64,000 nt of DNA from Chitinophagaceae bacterium 26-R-25 (GTDB taxonomy: Bacteria > Bacteroidota > Bacteroidia > Chitinophagales > Chitinophagaceae), in assembly GCA_029906195.1 (NCBI GenBank), contig JARWSJ010000001.1, positions 496,001-560,000 of the forward strand. Reading direction: 5' to 3'. Position 1 is the first letter of the stretch, and each line of letters opens with the position of its first letter. This document shows, in pieces, positions 33,401 through 42,600 of this stretch. The notes beneath the pieces were generated by a model, which worked only from the letters and a program-made list of their open reading frames with translations, did not search any database and was not told the origin of the DNA. Made by a program: the position numbers and the translations under genes.

Positions 33401-33470
33401 TCGTCCTTTGTTGAGCACTTAGCTCGAAAAAGGGCACGAGAATGAACATAAGCATTAGTAGTTTTTTCAT
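30441..33470 (-). CDS. SusC/RagA-family TonB-dependent outer-membrane transporter
   Basis: I use the ATG at 33470, because it begins a standard signal peptide (MKKLLMLMFILVPFFELSAQ); the ORF upstream of it (from 33548) is leader-like. The 1009-residue product has the carboxypeptidase-D-like domain (about 22-105, AGKIIDQAGTPLAGATV), the TonB box/plug (SVVVVGYGSLRKKDVT; GSRGSNGVVIITTKTGK) and a 22-strand barrel ending in YTFGLRTTF. SusC proteins import oligosaccharides using TonB energy, with the adjacent SusD as lid. It heads the susCD operon. Length and all landmarks are normal. Confidence 0.96.
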   Translation of the reverse strand: MKKLLMLMFILVPFFELSAQQRTIAGKIIDQAGTPLAGATVTLKGSDLATTTDSSGTFHVNVNNTGKNILIISYLGFIPQEITVNNQSSLTIQLKQGLNSLDSVVVVGYGSLRKKDVTAATSTIKADEIVKRPLTTVEQALQGTAAGVVVQSNSGQPGNGLSVRIRGANSITGSNEPLYVIDGFVGGNVSSISVNDIESMEILKDAAATAVYGSRGSNGVVIITTKTGKAGKTKIDFNPWFSKAQIPKKLNLMNAYDFARALNAQNAAQNTSPAFTDAQIAAFKQNPGTDWQDEITQEPWIQNYQLSVSGGAPNVNYLFSFNYLDQPGLILNQYYKKAILHANVNFKINSKVDVKMYVNTLLPKNRNTGYAGDITDPFAQAFQWDPTSPVRDSTGAYILKSKYGSNAINPVAQANNQFDDNSGTYINGTGVLNWHITKDLTFTTNNTYDVNWNYGQNLRGPQTADGLIGNDYAQNTASRAWSFQNSNFLTYNHRFGYHSITATALYEQRKYEAMNVTARSVNLSTYALGYYNLGLGTTQKTTSGYSADALQSFMGRVVYSYKDKYLLTAAVRSDGSSHLTDKYSTFPSISAGWNIAKEDFLFSSTVVSDLKLRASWGITGNQAVPAYASIAKINTGTQGPNGTLGYYYNGNTLSIATSLGSPVSSSLKWEENTETNIGVDASFFKGRLTFTADAYRKKITNLLYNYQAAYYLGGGSYIRNMGSLENKGLEFSLGGTPVSVGKFSWTANLTFSLNRNKVLDLGGLDSVVLSNVGSAQSNNSILVVGKSLGNFYGYQYLGTWKSNEAAQAAQYGMNPGNSKYTDVNGDHKYTPDDYMVIGNGTPKYSWGFISDLRYDNITLSFMLQGTQGNQIYSGTFPYTFGGQGDARNATNSDILNVWTPQNQTDIPTFQSSSNNSIHSSRYVYNASYVKLRNLSLSYRFPQSMMSRLKMINLEVYVSGQNLFCITKYPGYDPEVTNANYGAYPALSQGLETGVIPNPRTYTFGLRTTF

Positions 33471-33612
33471 ACTCAAGCAATAATTTTGATTAATGAATAT
33501 TTTATAACTGCAAAATTTCCCTGAAACGGTTAACTTAAGCACTAACAAATGCTTAATTTGATCTTAACTGAAAAAAAGCGCATAACTTCTTTTAAATAAA
33601 TGCCTTTAAAAA

Positions 33613-35403
33613 TCAATCAGCTTCAAATTTGCGTTCTTTAGGTCCATTGTTTTCGGGTTGAAGTGTGTAGTCGAAAACAAAATCACCCATTACCAGCCAG
33701 TCAAGTTTCATTTGCATAAAAGCTAAATAAGCATCTTTGGGAGTGCAGACGATGGGTTCTCCCCGCTGATTGAAAGAAGTGTTGATGAAGAGACTATGAC
33801 CGGTTTCCTGTTTATAGGCTTCGAGAAGTTGAAACAATCGGGAGTGAACATTCTTATTTACCGTTTGGATGCGTGCAGAACCATCGACATGGATAACAGC
33901 CGGTGCACTTATTTTATCAAGTTGTTTAAAAGTAAACGACATGTGCCGGGATGGCCGGGTTGCATTAAAATACAAATGCGTATCATTTTCTATTACTGCC
34001 GGTGCGAAAGGCCTGAATGATTCCCTTTGTTTGATGCGCACATTTAAAATGCTTTGCATGTCGGCAGAAAATGCATCGGCAAGAATGCTGCGGTTGCCTA
34101 AAGCCCGGGGACCGAATTCCATTTTGCCCTGAAACCAACCGATGATTTTCCCCTTGCTTATCTCCTTTGCAATGAAGCGGGTAAGCTCGTTGAAATCATT
34201 GTAATATTTATAAGCAGCACCAAAAGGCGCAATTAATTTTTTGATAGCAGCTGTGTCATAGTGCGGTCCAAGCTGACAACCTTTCATGGCATCACAAGCA
34301 CCAGACTTGCGATCAGGTTGTTTGAACCAAATGTTTGCTGCAGCATAGGCAGCGCCTAGCGCACCGCCAGCATCACCTGCTGCGGGTTGTACCCAAACAT
34401 CAGAAAATATACCTTCTTCAATAATGCGGGCATTGGCCACACAATTCAATGCCACGCCTCCTGCCAGCACTAGCTGATTACTTCCGGTAAGTTGCCGGGC
34501 CGTTTGTGCCAGCATGATAATAATATCGTTGAGCACTTCCTGTATGGCACGGGCAAGGTTTTTGTGAGCCTGCAACAATTCAGTTTCCGGTTTTCTTTTT
34601 TCTATTCCAAACAGCTTCTCCCATTTTTTTACATGTATCATTTTAAGTTCGCTGGCAAAAGCGAAGTAATGCATGTTGAGTAAATAAGAACCGTCGTTTC
34701 TTATATCAATGAGCACTGTTTTTATCTTGTCGATATAGCTTACTGTTTGCTCGTTCAAAATATCACCATATGGAGCAAGTCCCATTACCTTGTATTCTCC
34801 GCTGTTTACCTTGAAACCTAAAAAGTAAGTAAATGCGGAGTAAAGCAACCCTATTGAATGTGGGAAGTGTTGTTCTTTTAATATGGTAATGTTATTTCCT
34901 TTCGCATATCCAATAGAAGTGGTGGTCCATTCTCCAACGCCATCAATAGTAACTACTGCGGCCTCACTAAATGGCGAAGGGTAGTAGGCAGATGCCGCGT
35001 GCGACAAATGGTGTTCGGGAAACAGAATAAGAAGGTCTTTGCGGGCACCTAGTTTCTTTAGTTCTTTTCTAATGATTTGTTTTATGAAGAGTTTTTCTTT
35101 GAACCACATGGGCATGGCCTTAATAAAAGAGAAAGCTCCTTGCGGCACCACGCTGTGTATTGTTTCCAACAACCGCTCGAATTTCAAAAGCGGTTTTTCA
35201 TAAAACGCAACTGCAGACAGATCATTGCCATCGACGCCGGCTTCAGCCAGTACGAATTGTATGGCATTAACTGGAAAGGCGCTGTCGTTTTTTATTCGTG
35301 TAAAACGCTCTTCCTGCGCCGCTGCTATGATCTCGTTGTCAATCAGCAGTACGGCAGCACTGTCATGGTAAAAAGCAGAAATCCCCAAAACGATCGAGGG
35401 CAT
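33613..35403 (-). CDS. NodU/SxtI-family carbamoyltransferase
   Basis: 596 residues, no signal peptide. The N-terminal ASKHA-type domain (about 1-360) has LGISAFYHDSAAVLL, the metal-binding HHLSHAASAYYPSPF, TIDGVGEWTT and SGEYKVMGLAPYGD. The C-terminal Carbam_trans_C domain (about 375-575) has FGPRALGNRSILAD and LFINTSFNQRGEPIVC. These enzymes move a carbamoyl group from carbamoyl phosphate through carbamoyl-AMP to a hydroxyl, as in nodulation factors, novobiocin or saxitoxin. It is the last gene of a minus-strand cassette with a DUF5989 protein (9-base gap), an SxtJ-like protein and an SGNH protein. The acceptor is unknown; a cell-envelope glycan or lipid is possible. Confidence 0.93.
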   Translation of the reverse strand: MPSIVLGISAFYHDSAAVLLIDNEIIAAAQEERFTRIKNDSAFPVNAIQFVLAEAGVDGNDLSAVAFYEKPLLKFERLLETIHSVVPQGAFSFIKAMPMWFKEKLFIKQIIRKELKKLGARKDLLILFPEHHLSHAASAYYPSPFSEAAVVTIDGVGEWTTTSIGYAKGNNITILKEQHFPHSIGLLYSAFTYFLGFKVNSGEYKVMGLAPYGDILNEQTVSYIDKIKTVLIDIRNDGSYLLNMHYFAFASELKMIHVKKWEKLFGIEKRKPETELLQAHKNLARAIQEVLNDIIIMLAQTARQLTGSNQLVLAGGVALNCVANARIIEEGIFSDVWVQPAAGDAGGALGAAYAAANIWFKQPDRKSGACDAMKGCQLGPHYDTAAIKKLIAPFGAAYKYYNDFNELTRFIAKEISKGKIIGWFQGKMEFGPRALGNRSILADAFSADMQSILNVRIKQRESFRPFAPAVIENDTHLYFNATRPSRHMSFTFKQLDKISAPAVIHVDGSARIQTVNKNVHSRLFQLLEAYKQETGHSLFINTSFNQRGEPIVCTPKDAYLAFMQMKLDWLVMGDFVFDYTLQPENNGPKERKFEAD

Positions 35404-35412
35404 AGGTGTACG

Positions 35413-35562
35413 TTAAAAAAGTGAGTATATAAATGGGCCAAGAGCGGAGCTGCTGCTAAGTACAACCAATGCAGAAAGCAACAGCAGAATAACGATCAAC
35501 GGCATTAACCACATCTTTTTTCTTGCTTTAAGAAACTGCAGCAGTTCTTTTATAAATTCCAT
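35413..35562 (-). CDS. DUF5989-like 49-aa single-pass membrane protein
   Basis: A short gene read from ATG 35562 to TAA at 35413, 49 residues. It begins MEFIKELLQFLKARKKMW, has one strong hydrophobic helix (about 18-38) and ends ALGPFIYSLF. This head-helix-FIYxLF pattern matches the small DUF5989 family that I know as a neighbour of carbamoyltransferases. It lies 9 bases before the carbamoyltransferase and 12 bases after the SxtJ-like gene, so it is in the same transcript. A membrane anchor or scaffold role for the cassette is a guess. It is easy to miss because of its size. Confidence 0.85.
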   Translation of the reverse strand: MEFIKELLQFLKARKKMWLMPLIVILLLLSALVVLSSSSALGPFIYSLF

Positions 35563-35574
35563 ATTTCAATGTTT

Positions 35575-35958
35575 TTAAAATCCATGTTTAAGGTCCTCCG
35601 CAACAAACTCATGATGGCGGTCCGTGAAAACGGAGTGTTTTCCTTTCTTGAATACTGATAATCTAAGAGGGTTCTTTCCCCGCATTTTGCGGATCAAACC
35701 AACGGGGATGACGACGATAAGGAATATGATTGAAAGAATTACAGATGAAGTGATATTGCCAAGCCATTTGCCAAGGAGGAACCACACCCAGGCAAACGGA
35801 TAGAATACAAGAGGTACCAAAATATTTACCAGTAAAAGTAAACCACTGGCCAGCACCCATGCTTTACCGGGATGAAGCAAGGACAACAGCAGCAGGAATA
35901 ATACACATACCTGACCAAAGCCTGAACATTGTTCTTTGCTGATTTTTTGTGTGATCAT
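35575..35958 (-). CDS. SxtJ-like small membrane protein
   Basis: 127 residues with about three hydrophobic stretches (20-35, 38-62, 68-88) and a basic tail (RKMRGKNPLRL) that ends in a charged soluble segment. The FYPFAWVWFLLGKWLG segment and the VIPVGLIRKMRGK junction match the SxtJ family first named from saxitoxin clusters and widespread in bacteria beside carbamoyltransferases. The start codon abuts the stop of the SGNH gene with no gap, and DUF5989 follows after 12 bases. Function is unknown in the family. Confidence 0.82.
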   Translation of the reverse strand: MITQKISKEQCSGFGQVCVLFLLLLSLLHPGKAWVLASGLLLLVNILVPLVFYPFAWVWFLLGKWLGNITSSVILSIIFLIVVIPVGLIRKMRGKNPLRLSVFKKGKHSVFTDRHHEFVAEDLKHGF

Positions 35959-37971
35959 TTATCCTCGTTGTTTTAACCTGGTATTGAGTAATAGGGCATC
36001 TTTATTCGAAGGGGCCAATTGCAGCACCCTCTTTACATATTTTTCGGCACAACTCTTATTGCCCATTGTATAATATTGAGTAGCAATATTGTTAAGCAGT
36101 GCGAAGTCGCCCGGTGTTTTATCCGCAAGTGTTTTGAGCTGGACGATGGCAGCCGTTGTCTTTTTTAAAGATGTGTAATCATATCCTGACGTAGTATTAT
36201 GAATAGCATAATCGATGTAAGGAATGGCATCTGCAGGCATGTCTTCCTGAAGAAGAAGTACCAGTATCGTCTTTGCTTTACTTACAGAAGGCTGTAGCTG
36301 AAATGATCTTTTAAAATAGGACAGCGCATATTTGTAATCATGAAGCTGGCCGCAAATGTTGCCTGCCATCTCGTATAATTCTGTATCCAGCGGATGTTCG
36401 AGCAAAAGCCCTTCTATTACTTTTTTCGCAGAAGCAGAGTCTGAATTGCTTATATAGTAGGCGTATAATTCACTCTGCGTAGTTTCCCATGATTTATGAT
36501 CAAAGGCCATTGCATAGGCAAGTTGCTCTTCCTGGCTAACAACGGAAAGCGTATCTTTTTTTGAAGGATTTCTCGCTGCGAACGGCCACATTCTTTTTAA
36601 ATTGAAAACCTTGTAGTACCCTGCAAGAGAGTCTGGTTTTGTAACAGGCATCCGGTGTATAAGTTCGTCAAAGCTCATTTCATTCCCTTCCTGCACTTTC
36701 AGGAAACCTTTCTTTTTCATTGCCTCATAAAAAGATTGTGACAACAGCGCATATCCGGTTATGTTAGGATGGACATGTTCCAGTATCAAGTCGTTGCCAA
36801 TAACCTGGTGTGCAGCATAATGCTGGAACGCAGCTTCCGCATCTACAAGAATTGTATTGTGATACTTGCCGCTAAGCAGCCGGATAGTTTTGTTAATAGC
36901 AGAAGGCGCTCTGAAGCGGAGCATATCCAGGTCCACGGCTTTTGTAAAATATGCCCTTGCAGAGTCGGTTTGTCCCAATTGTAGAAAAGTGCGTCCCAGT
37001 TGGTAATTGCAAATGGCACTTCGCGAAAATATGCTGTCGGCTTTTTTAAGGTTTATGGAAGCTTGCGGAAGATCGCCTATTGTTAGTGCGTTCATTCCTT
37101 CATGAAAAGCGTCATCAAAGTTTTTTTGCTTATTGTCAGCCGGCTTTTCGCTCACAAAAGGAGTGAGGTCCTTTTCGTTTGAAACCACCGTGCTCAGGTA
37201 TACTGGAACATCATGGTCCTGAAAGAGCTGAAGGGTTTCTTCCATGTTTTTTTGAAACTGGTCAACACCGGCATTGAATTGTGCGGACACATAAGCGATA
37301 TTCTGGTCCTTTGCCATTAGCTCCATCCTGTCTTTTTTCTCGCTGTTTCCCTTGCCTCCTAAGGAACGTAGATGGAGCCATGCGTTCGTCAATAGCTGCG
37401 TTATTTTCAATTGCCTCAGGTACAAAATGGTTTTTACCAATCCCCTGCTGGTTCCCAGTTGTTGGGTAGAACCTACGCCCAGTGCGCCATAATACTCATT
37501 GTGCCCGGTGAATATTAGCACCGCATCTGGTTGTTGATCTACAACCTGCCTGGCAAAGTCAAGTATGGTGTACGAGTTTACCGCAGTTAGAGAAACATTG
37601 ACGATCTCGAAATTTTTGTCAGGCATGCTGTGCATTAGCCTGTAAAAAAGCATCCGGTGAAATGAACCGTTGTGGAAATAAGGGTAACCTATTGTAGTAG
37701 ATTCTCCTAAGACGAATATCCTGATGGTATTGGGGTTTTTTTCTTTTTTGAAGGGCTCTTTATTGCCCGTTGTGGCGATTGTTTGATCGGGGAAATACTT
37801 TTTTGAAGCATCCTGGTTCATTACCCAATAATCACGGTTCTGTTTGTCCTCAACAAACAAACGGTAATCGTAACCATAATTAAACAATCGTAAGGCAAGC
37901 TCCAAAACCAGTAATATTCCAAATGGTATTGCAATCGCTATCACCCTGAACAGAAAAAGTCTTCTCTTCAT
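35959..37971 (-). CDS. Membrane-anchored SGNH/GDSL-family protein with TPR repeats
   Basis: 670 residues. One N-terminal membrane helix (about 7-28) precedes an SGNH hydrolase domain: block I FVLGESTTIGYP with Ser91, block III FTGHNEYYG and block V EHVHPN with His401. TPR-like helices are inserted inside it (about 270-365, NLKKADSIFSRSAICNYQLGR) and a second TPR array follows at the C-terminus (about 500-670, LYEMAGNICGQLHDYKYALSYFKR). It is the first gene of the carbamoyltransferase cassette. Saxitoxin-type clusters also carry a GDSL hydrolase with SxtI/J/K, which supports a shared module. The protein is likely a periplasm-facing esterase or acyl/carbamoyl-transfer partner; the substrate is unknown. 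Confidence 0.85.
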   Translation of the reverse strand: MKRRLFLFRVIAIAIPFGILLVLELALRLFNYGYDYRLFVEDKQNRDYWVMNQDASKKYFPDQTIATTGNKEPFKKEKNPNTIRIFVLGESTTIGYPYFHNGSFHRMLFYRLMHSMPDKNFEIVNVSLTAVNSYTILDFARQVVDQQPDAVLIFTGHNEYYGALGVGSTQQLGTSRGLVKTILYLRQLKITQLLTNAWLHLRSLGGKGNSEKKDRMELMAKDQNIAYVSAQFNAGVDQFQKNMEETLQLFQDHDVPVYLSTVVSNEKDLTPFVSEKPADNKQKNFDDAFHEGMNALTIGDLPQASINLKKADSIFSRSAICNYQLGRTFLQLGQTDSARAYFTKAVDLDMLRFRAPSAINKTIRLLSGKYHNTILVDAEAAFQHYAAHQVIGNDLILEHVHPNITGYALLSQSFYEAMKKKGFLKVQEGNEMSFDELIHRMPVTKPDSLAGYYKVFNLKRMWPFAARNPSKKDTLSVVSQEEQLAYAMAFDHKSWETTQSELYAYYISNSDSASAKKVIEGLLLEHPLDTELYEMAGNICGQLHDYKYALSYFKRSFQLQPSVSKAKTILVLLLQEDMPADAIPYIDYAIHNTTSGYDYTSLKKTTAAIVQLKTLADKTPGDFALLNNIATQYYTMGNKSCAEKYVKRVLQLAPSNKDALLLNTRLKQRG

Positions 37972-38731
37972 ATCATAAAAGGATAGAAAAGGAATTTACA
38001 GTTCAAGGGCTTAATAAACGTATAATTTTCTCTTAACTGAGCAAAGAGTTGAGATTAATTGCCTGTATTTCATGAATTAATGGTTTAAAGTGAAGAATGT
38101 CTCTGAAAAGTGCCAAATGAATCTCCGGTTGCTCAAAATCCTTCAAGGCGATACAAAGAAGCGGCATGTCAAATAAGCATGAAATAGGTTGTACAATTAT
38201 TGTTGTTGTTCAACGGTTTAGGATAATCACAATATTTGATAGGTAAGCCTCATTTTTAAGTCTCTTGCTTTTCTCAAAAACAGTTGCAATCTTTGGTTTA
38301 TGATTTTAACCACCTAAACCCGCCCCTGTTAAACATCATTTCTTAATCTTCCTCCCTTCTCAGCTATGTTTTAACAACGGGGAAAGCCGAAAACCCATTT
38401 AGAGTAGGCGAAAAAAGTTAACCTCATGTCAAACCCAAATCATGAATTCAAGATTCAGCTGGAATCTACGAGTCTTTTAAAAGTTGCAAATCAATAACCA
38501 GTTTTCAGTCAGGGAAACGAATCGTTCCGCCTAAAACAATTGGGCTTCCTTCACATGTTCACCAGTATTTGAATAGATAATCAGCGTTTTAAAATGATCA
38601 GTTATTGTAATGGTGACGAGCAATTTTGTCCCTTCTGTTAGCAATACCGGGTGGTGAGTCTAATGTTTAATAACAAAGCTTGGAAGGAATGGTAAGGCAC
38701 TGATAATTTTTTTAATCGTTACACCTCAGTT
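37972..38731. other. 760-base gap with no supported gene
   Basis: Separates the divergent SGNH cassette and the giant sensor gene. No ORF with a recognisable signal, repeat or hairpin stands out. It should contain two divergent promoters, but I could not place them with confidence. Confidence 0.5.
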
Positions 38732-39616
38732 ATGAGCCGATCGCTTACTTTTTCGAAACAGCTATGGCCAATAGTATTCATTACAGCCTGCCTGGCCTTA
38801 TTAATGTGCTACTATTATTTTTCGTATATCCCGGGAAATGAGCGCAAGTTAAACAAGCAACATTTCAGGTTGCTTGAAAAAATTGATCAAAACGTCCGCG
38901 AAAAGGTGGATGGCTATAATTCTTTGTTAAGTAACCTTATGCGCGCTTATGATCAAAAACATTGTAACAAGCAACAATTAAGAGATTTTTTTAAAAGTTA
39001 CGAGTCAGGGTTTACAATATCTGATACGACGATCTCCTTTACATCCCGCAATGATGGCCATTTCCAGTCCAAAAATACCCATAATGCTATACCCGTCGAA
39101 AATAGTCTAGACTCCGTTAATTTGCCAAACAGCAGAAGATTTCTGCTGATGGCAGATTCTTCCATCGATGAATTGATCCTCACTTTAAATCAACGCAGCA
39201 AGGATGAGATGCACAGCATTTCAATTAACGTTAATTTTCCAAATTTTATTAAGCCATTATTGCCAGAGGATATCTTTGATCACTATGTCGTTTTTTACAA
39301 TGGAAAGTATATCTATGAAGACTTTCATTCTGGACTTTCCTACAAAAATGATGATTCATTATTCTTAGGTTCTAAAACCGTTAGCAGTTCATCAATTATC
39401 ATACAAAAAATTGCGGGGGAGAATTTCTATGTTTTTTTACAACCCATTTATCTTGGTAATAGAAAATTGGTTATAGCCGGATTGCACTCCGTTGATACCT
39501 TCACGAAAGAGAAAAAGGATAGAGCCCACAACCACTATTTTTTTAATAGCTGCATGTCTGCTAATACTGTTGTTTATTCCCTGGTTAAAAATACTGGCGC
39601 TGGGCCGCTACGATAA
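38732..39616 (+). CDS. N-terminal part of a giant membrane sensor protein, frameshifted near 39512
   Basis: 294 residues as read. One membrane helix (about 9-31) precedes a periplasmic sensor-like domain (about 32-255, FDHYVVFYNGKYIYEDF) that ends in HSVDTFTKEKK. After that the frame gives a low-complexity polar tail, while the +1 frame (from 39492) continues with a perfect membrane helix, FLIAACLLILLFIPWLKIL. Removing one A from the AAAAA run at 39512-39516 joins both parts as FTKEKRIEPTTTIFL. The two ORFs are therefore most simply one 1374-residue protein broken by a one-base insertion or a sequencing error. Ligand and function are unknown. Confidence 0.75.
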   Translation: MSRSLTFSKQLWPIVFITACLALLMCYYYFSYIPGNERKLNKQHFRLLEKIDQNVREKVDGYNSLLSNLMRAYDQKHCNKQQLRDFFKSYESGFTISDTTISFTSRNDGHFQSKNTHNAIPVENSLDSVNLPNSRRFLLMADSSIDELILTLNQRSKDEMHSISINVNFPNFIKPLLPEDIFDHYVVFYNGKYIYEDFHSGLSYKNDDSLFLGSKTVSSSSIIIQKIAGENFYVFLQPIYLGNRKLVIAGLHSVDTFTKEKKDRAHNHYFFNSCMSANTVVYSLVKNTGAGPLR

Positions 39617-42600
39617 ATTGCATTTATCTGATGCGGTATGGTCCATGATTGTAGCAAAACTGTTTGTTTCAGTTATTGCTTACTTGTTTATGCAATTCGC
39701 CAATCAAAAAATCACGGATGAATTTGCCGGAAATTGGCATATTGCAAAAACGATATCAGGCAATCTATCCAAAGAGTTGGACAGTTCCGGGCAGATTTTA
39801 AAAAGGATGGACTCTCTGCTAACTGACACTTCCATTGACTTGAACAATCTGGGAGGCAGAGTACGAAAAAACAGCCCGGGTAGTACAGCAGGTTTTTGCG
39901 AGCCGACGCCTCTTACTGACACTGACATCACAAATAAATTGAACTATCTGTGTACTCAGATAAGCCTGAACCAGGTTTTCTGGTTAGATTCAACAGGTAA
40001 TGAAGTTGCCAACTGGACAACTGAGAAATATAATGATATCCACGGCAATTACAGTGACAGGGAGTATTTTAGAAGCGTACGAAAAAATTTCAAAGAGGAT
40101 AGCGACCGCACATTGCCATACTTTGGCCAGGTAATATCTCGCACCTCAGCAAGCTTTAGAACAATACTGTCACGGCGTTCCGCATACAAACAAAACTTTA
40201 CAGTAGTAATGGCGTTTGATCTAAGCAGTATCAGCAAGCCGATTCTACCAGTTGGGTACAGTTTCGCGATTGTAGATAACAATGGAGAGGTAAGGTACCA
40301 TTCAAAAGAGAAAAGGAACTTGAATGAAAATTTGTTGGAAGAATTTTCAGATGAGGGCGTTGGAAAGTTGCGAGGCGCCATTCACGGTGGGTTTGAATCT
40401 GAATTCCGGACCGAGTACTATGAGCACTCCGTGGACGTAGTAGTTCGCCCAATGGAAAACTACGACTACTACATTGTGGTTATGCACAATAGGGAGTGGC
40501 CACAAATGATTCGGTCCGATGTATTCATATTTACTATTTCAATGACTGTTTTCTTCCTCTTGTTTTCGCTTCTTGATATATTTATTGTTGTGTTTTTTTC
40601 ATCTGAAAAATCCTATTCTAAAAATGAATCCATCGTAACAAGCTGGCTTTGGCCGCGGAAATCCTCAACAAATGAGTATTTGGTTCTCAACATCGCTTAT
40701 ATATTCTTTCTTGCTTTCTTTATATGGTTTTATTATTCAAGACCCGGGGTTTTAGCCTTTTTATTTTTAATTTTTGTTACGCCACCAATACTAAGCTTAT
40801 TCTCAAACATTGTATTTTTTCTTAAGTATTGGGGGCCTAATATATGGTACGCGAAAGTGAAGAAGCTTACAATGATTATTGGAGCTGTATTCGTTTTATT
40901 AATTAATGTGATCGCTTGCAGATCGTTAGAGTCTTCATGTTTTTGGTTTGTAACGTACGAGGTTTATATCGCGGGAATTTGGTCTCTCATATTGATTTTC
41001 TATATTTTAAAGGTTAGATCGAAAAAACCTATTGGAGGATCTTCAAATAAATACAAAAGATCTCTTTATCTGAATTCGTACAGTTTAATGGTCTACGCCC
41101 GGATGATAATTACGAGCGGCATTCCGGTTGCATTTTGTATGGTTAGTTCACATAATTATGAAAAAGCGCTGGCAGCACGATATGCTCAAATTGACTTCAT
41201 CAACAGGACACGGAATACATTATCGAAGGAAGCTTTTTTTGCGCTGGGAGACACTAAGAAAAAGAACGATATCGCATACCAGCATGCAATTTATTTTGAC
41301 AACGCTGCCGTTGCAAATATTTCACAAGGTAGATATGCTTATGATACTGCATTAACTGAAGAACAACAACTTGCAGTTGATCTTTTCAGCCAAATGGGGA
41401 GCCTTGTACAAAATAAATATGCTTCAACCAGCCTCTACAAACCGTCTGCATATAATGGGGCATTTCAATTCAGCAATATTTTTGACGACTCGCGAAACAC
41501 GCAGGGAAAACCCGCTGGCGTAAAGACCTCAGTTGCTATTGATCCACTTAAACAAGGAAGCGAAAACAGGCTTATTAGTGTTCACTCCGGAGATTTTGGT
41601 TGCTACCAAAGTGTGCCGCCGTTCTCACCATGCAAGCCCATCTGGATGGCACTTATTGTAATACTGTTCTTTTCATACTGGCTATTGCGGGCAGTCATCA
41701 AAAAATTGTTTTCAAGAAATATTGTATTGTTTGATTCTGTCTGGCACAAAAACGATAAGCCTGTACAGATATTAAATTCCCGCCCGGCAATTTTACTAAT
41801 TGGACCGAGTTTCGACGATCAGAAAGAACTATTTCTGAAAGGGATTAATTACGAAGTACTAGATTTTGAAAAATTGAATCAGTTAACGAACCACCCTCAA
41901 AAGAATTATATTGTTATCAAACACATCGATTCTGCTCTGTTCACGAAAGATGATCTTTTGGAGAACCTGTTAACATTGCGGAAGATTATGATAGAGGGAA
42001 CATGCATAATCATAACTGCTACTAAACATCCACTCCAAGTTATCGCTAATGCAAAATCTTCTGATAGCCTGTTGAATCTGTCTATAACAAATGAAGAAGA
42101 AGCGGTTCTAACCGATTTATTAGCCCATGTCACTGTAATTGAAGCACCGTGGTTTGCAAGTAATCAATACACTTTGCCTTCAGCGGCTGGTTCTGGAGAT
42201 AATGCCATTTATTTTTCAAGCGATGAAAGCACGCCCGTCTCTGTCCCTGACTTTAAAACGGCGTTAACAGACCTCATTAAAAAGGAAACGAAATATTCGG
42301 TGTTCCTTAAGCAGTTAGGCAAAGAACTGCTGAGAAAATATGATAATCCACAAATTGATGACAAGGATGCTGAACAGCTGGTAAGGAGTGACACAATTCT
42401 CTTTGAGATACAAGTGGCAGCTCGAAATTTTTTCAACACCATATGGAGTAGTCTGTCCGATAAGGAGAAATTTATTTTATTTGATCTTGCAGAAGATGGG
42501 TTGGCCAATACAACGGACATCCACAATACGACCAAACTCATTAACAAAGGACTGATTATAAGTGAGGATGGCGGATTGCATATATTTTCCCGCAGTTTCA

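Noticed and set aside
39512..39516. Programmed ribosomal frameshift as cause of the split sensor gene
   Set aside because: The A5 run does not form a canonical -1 slippery heptamer and the needed shift is +1; an inserted base (mutation or sequencing error) is simpler.
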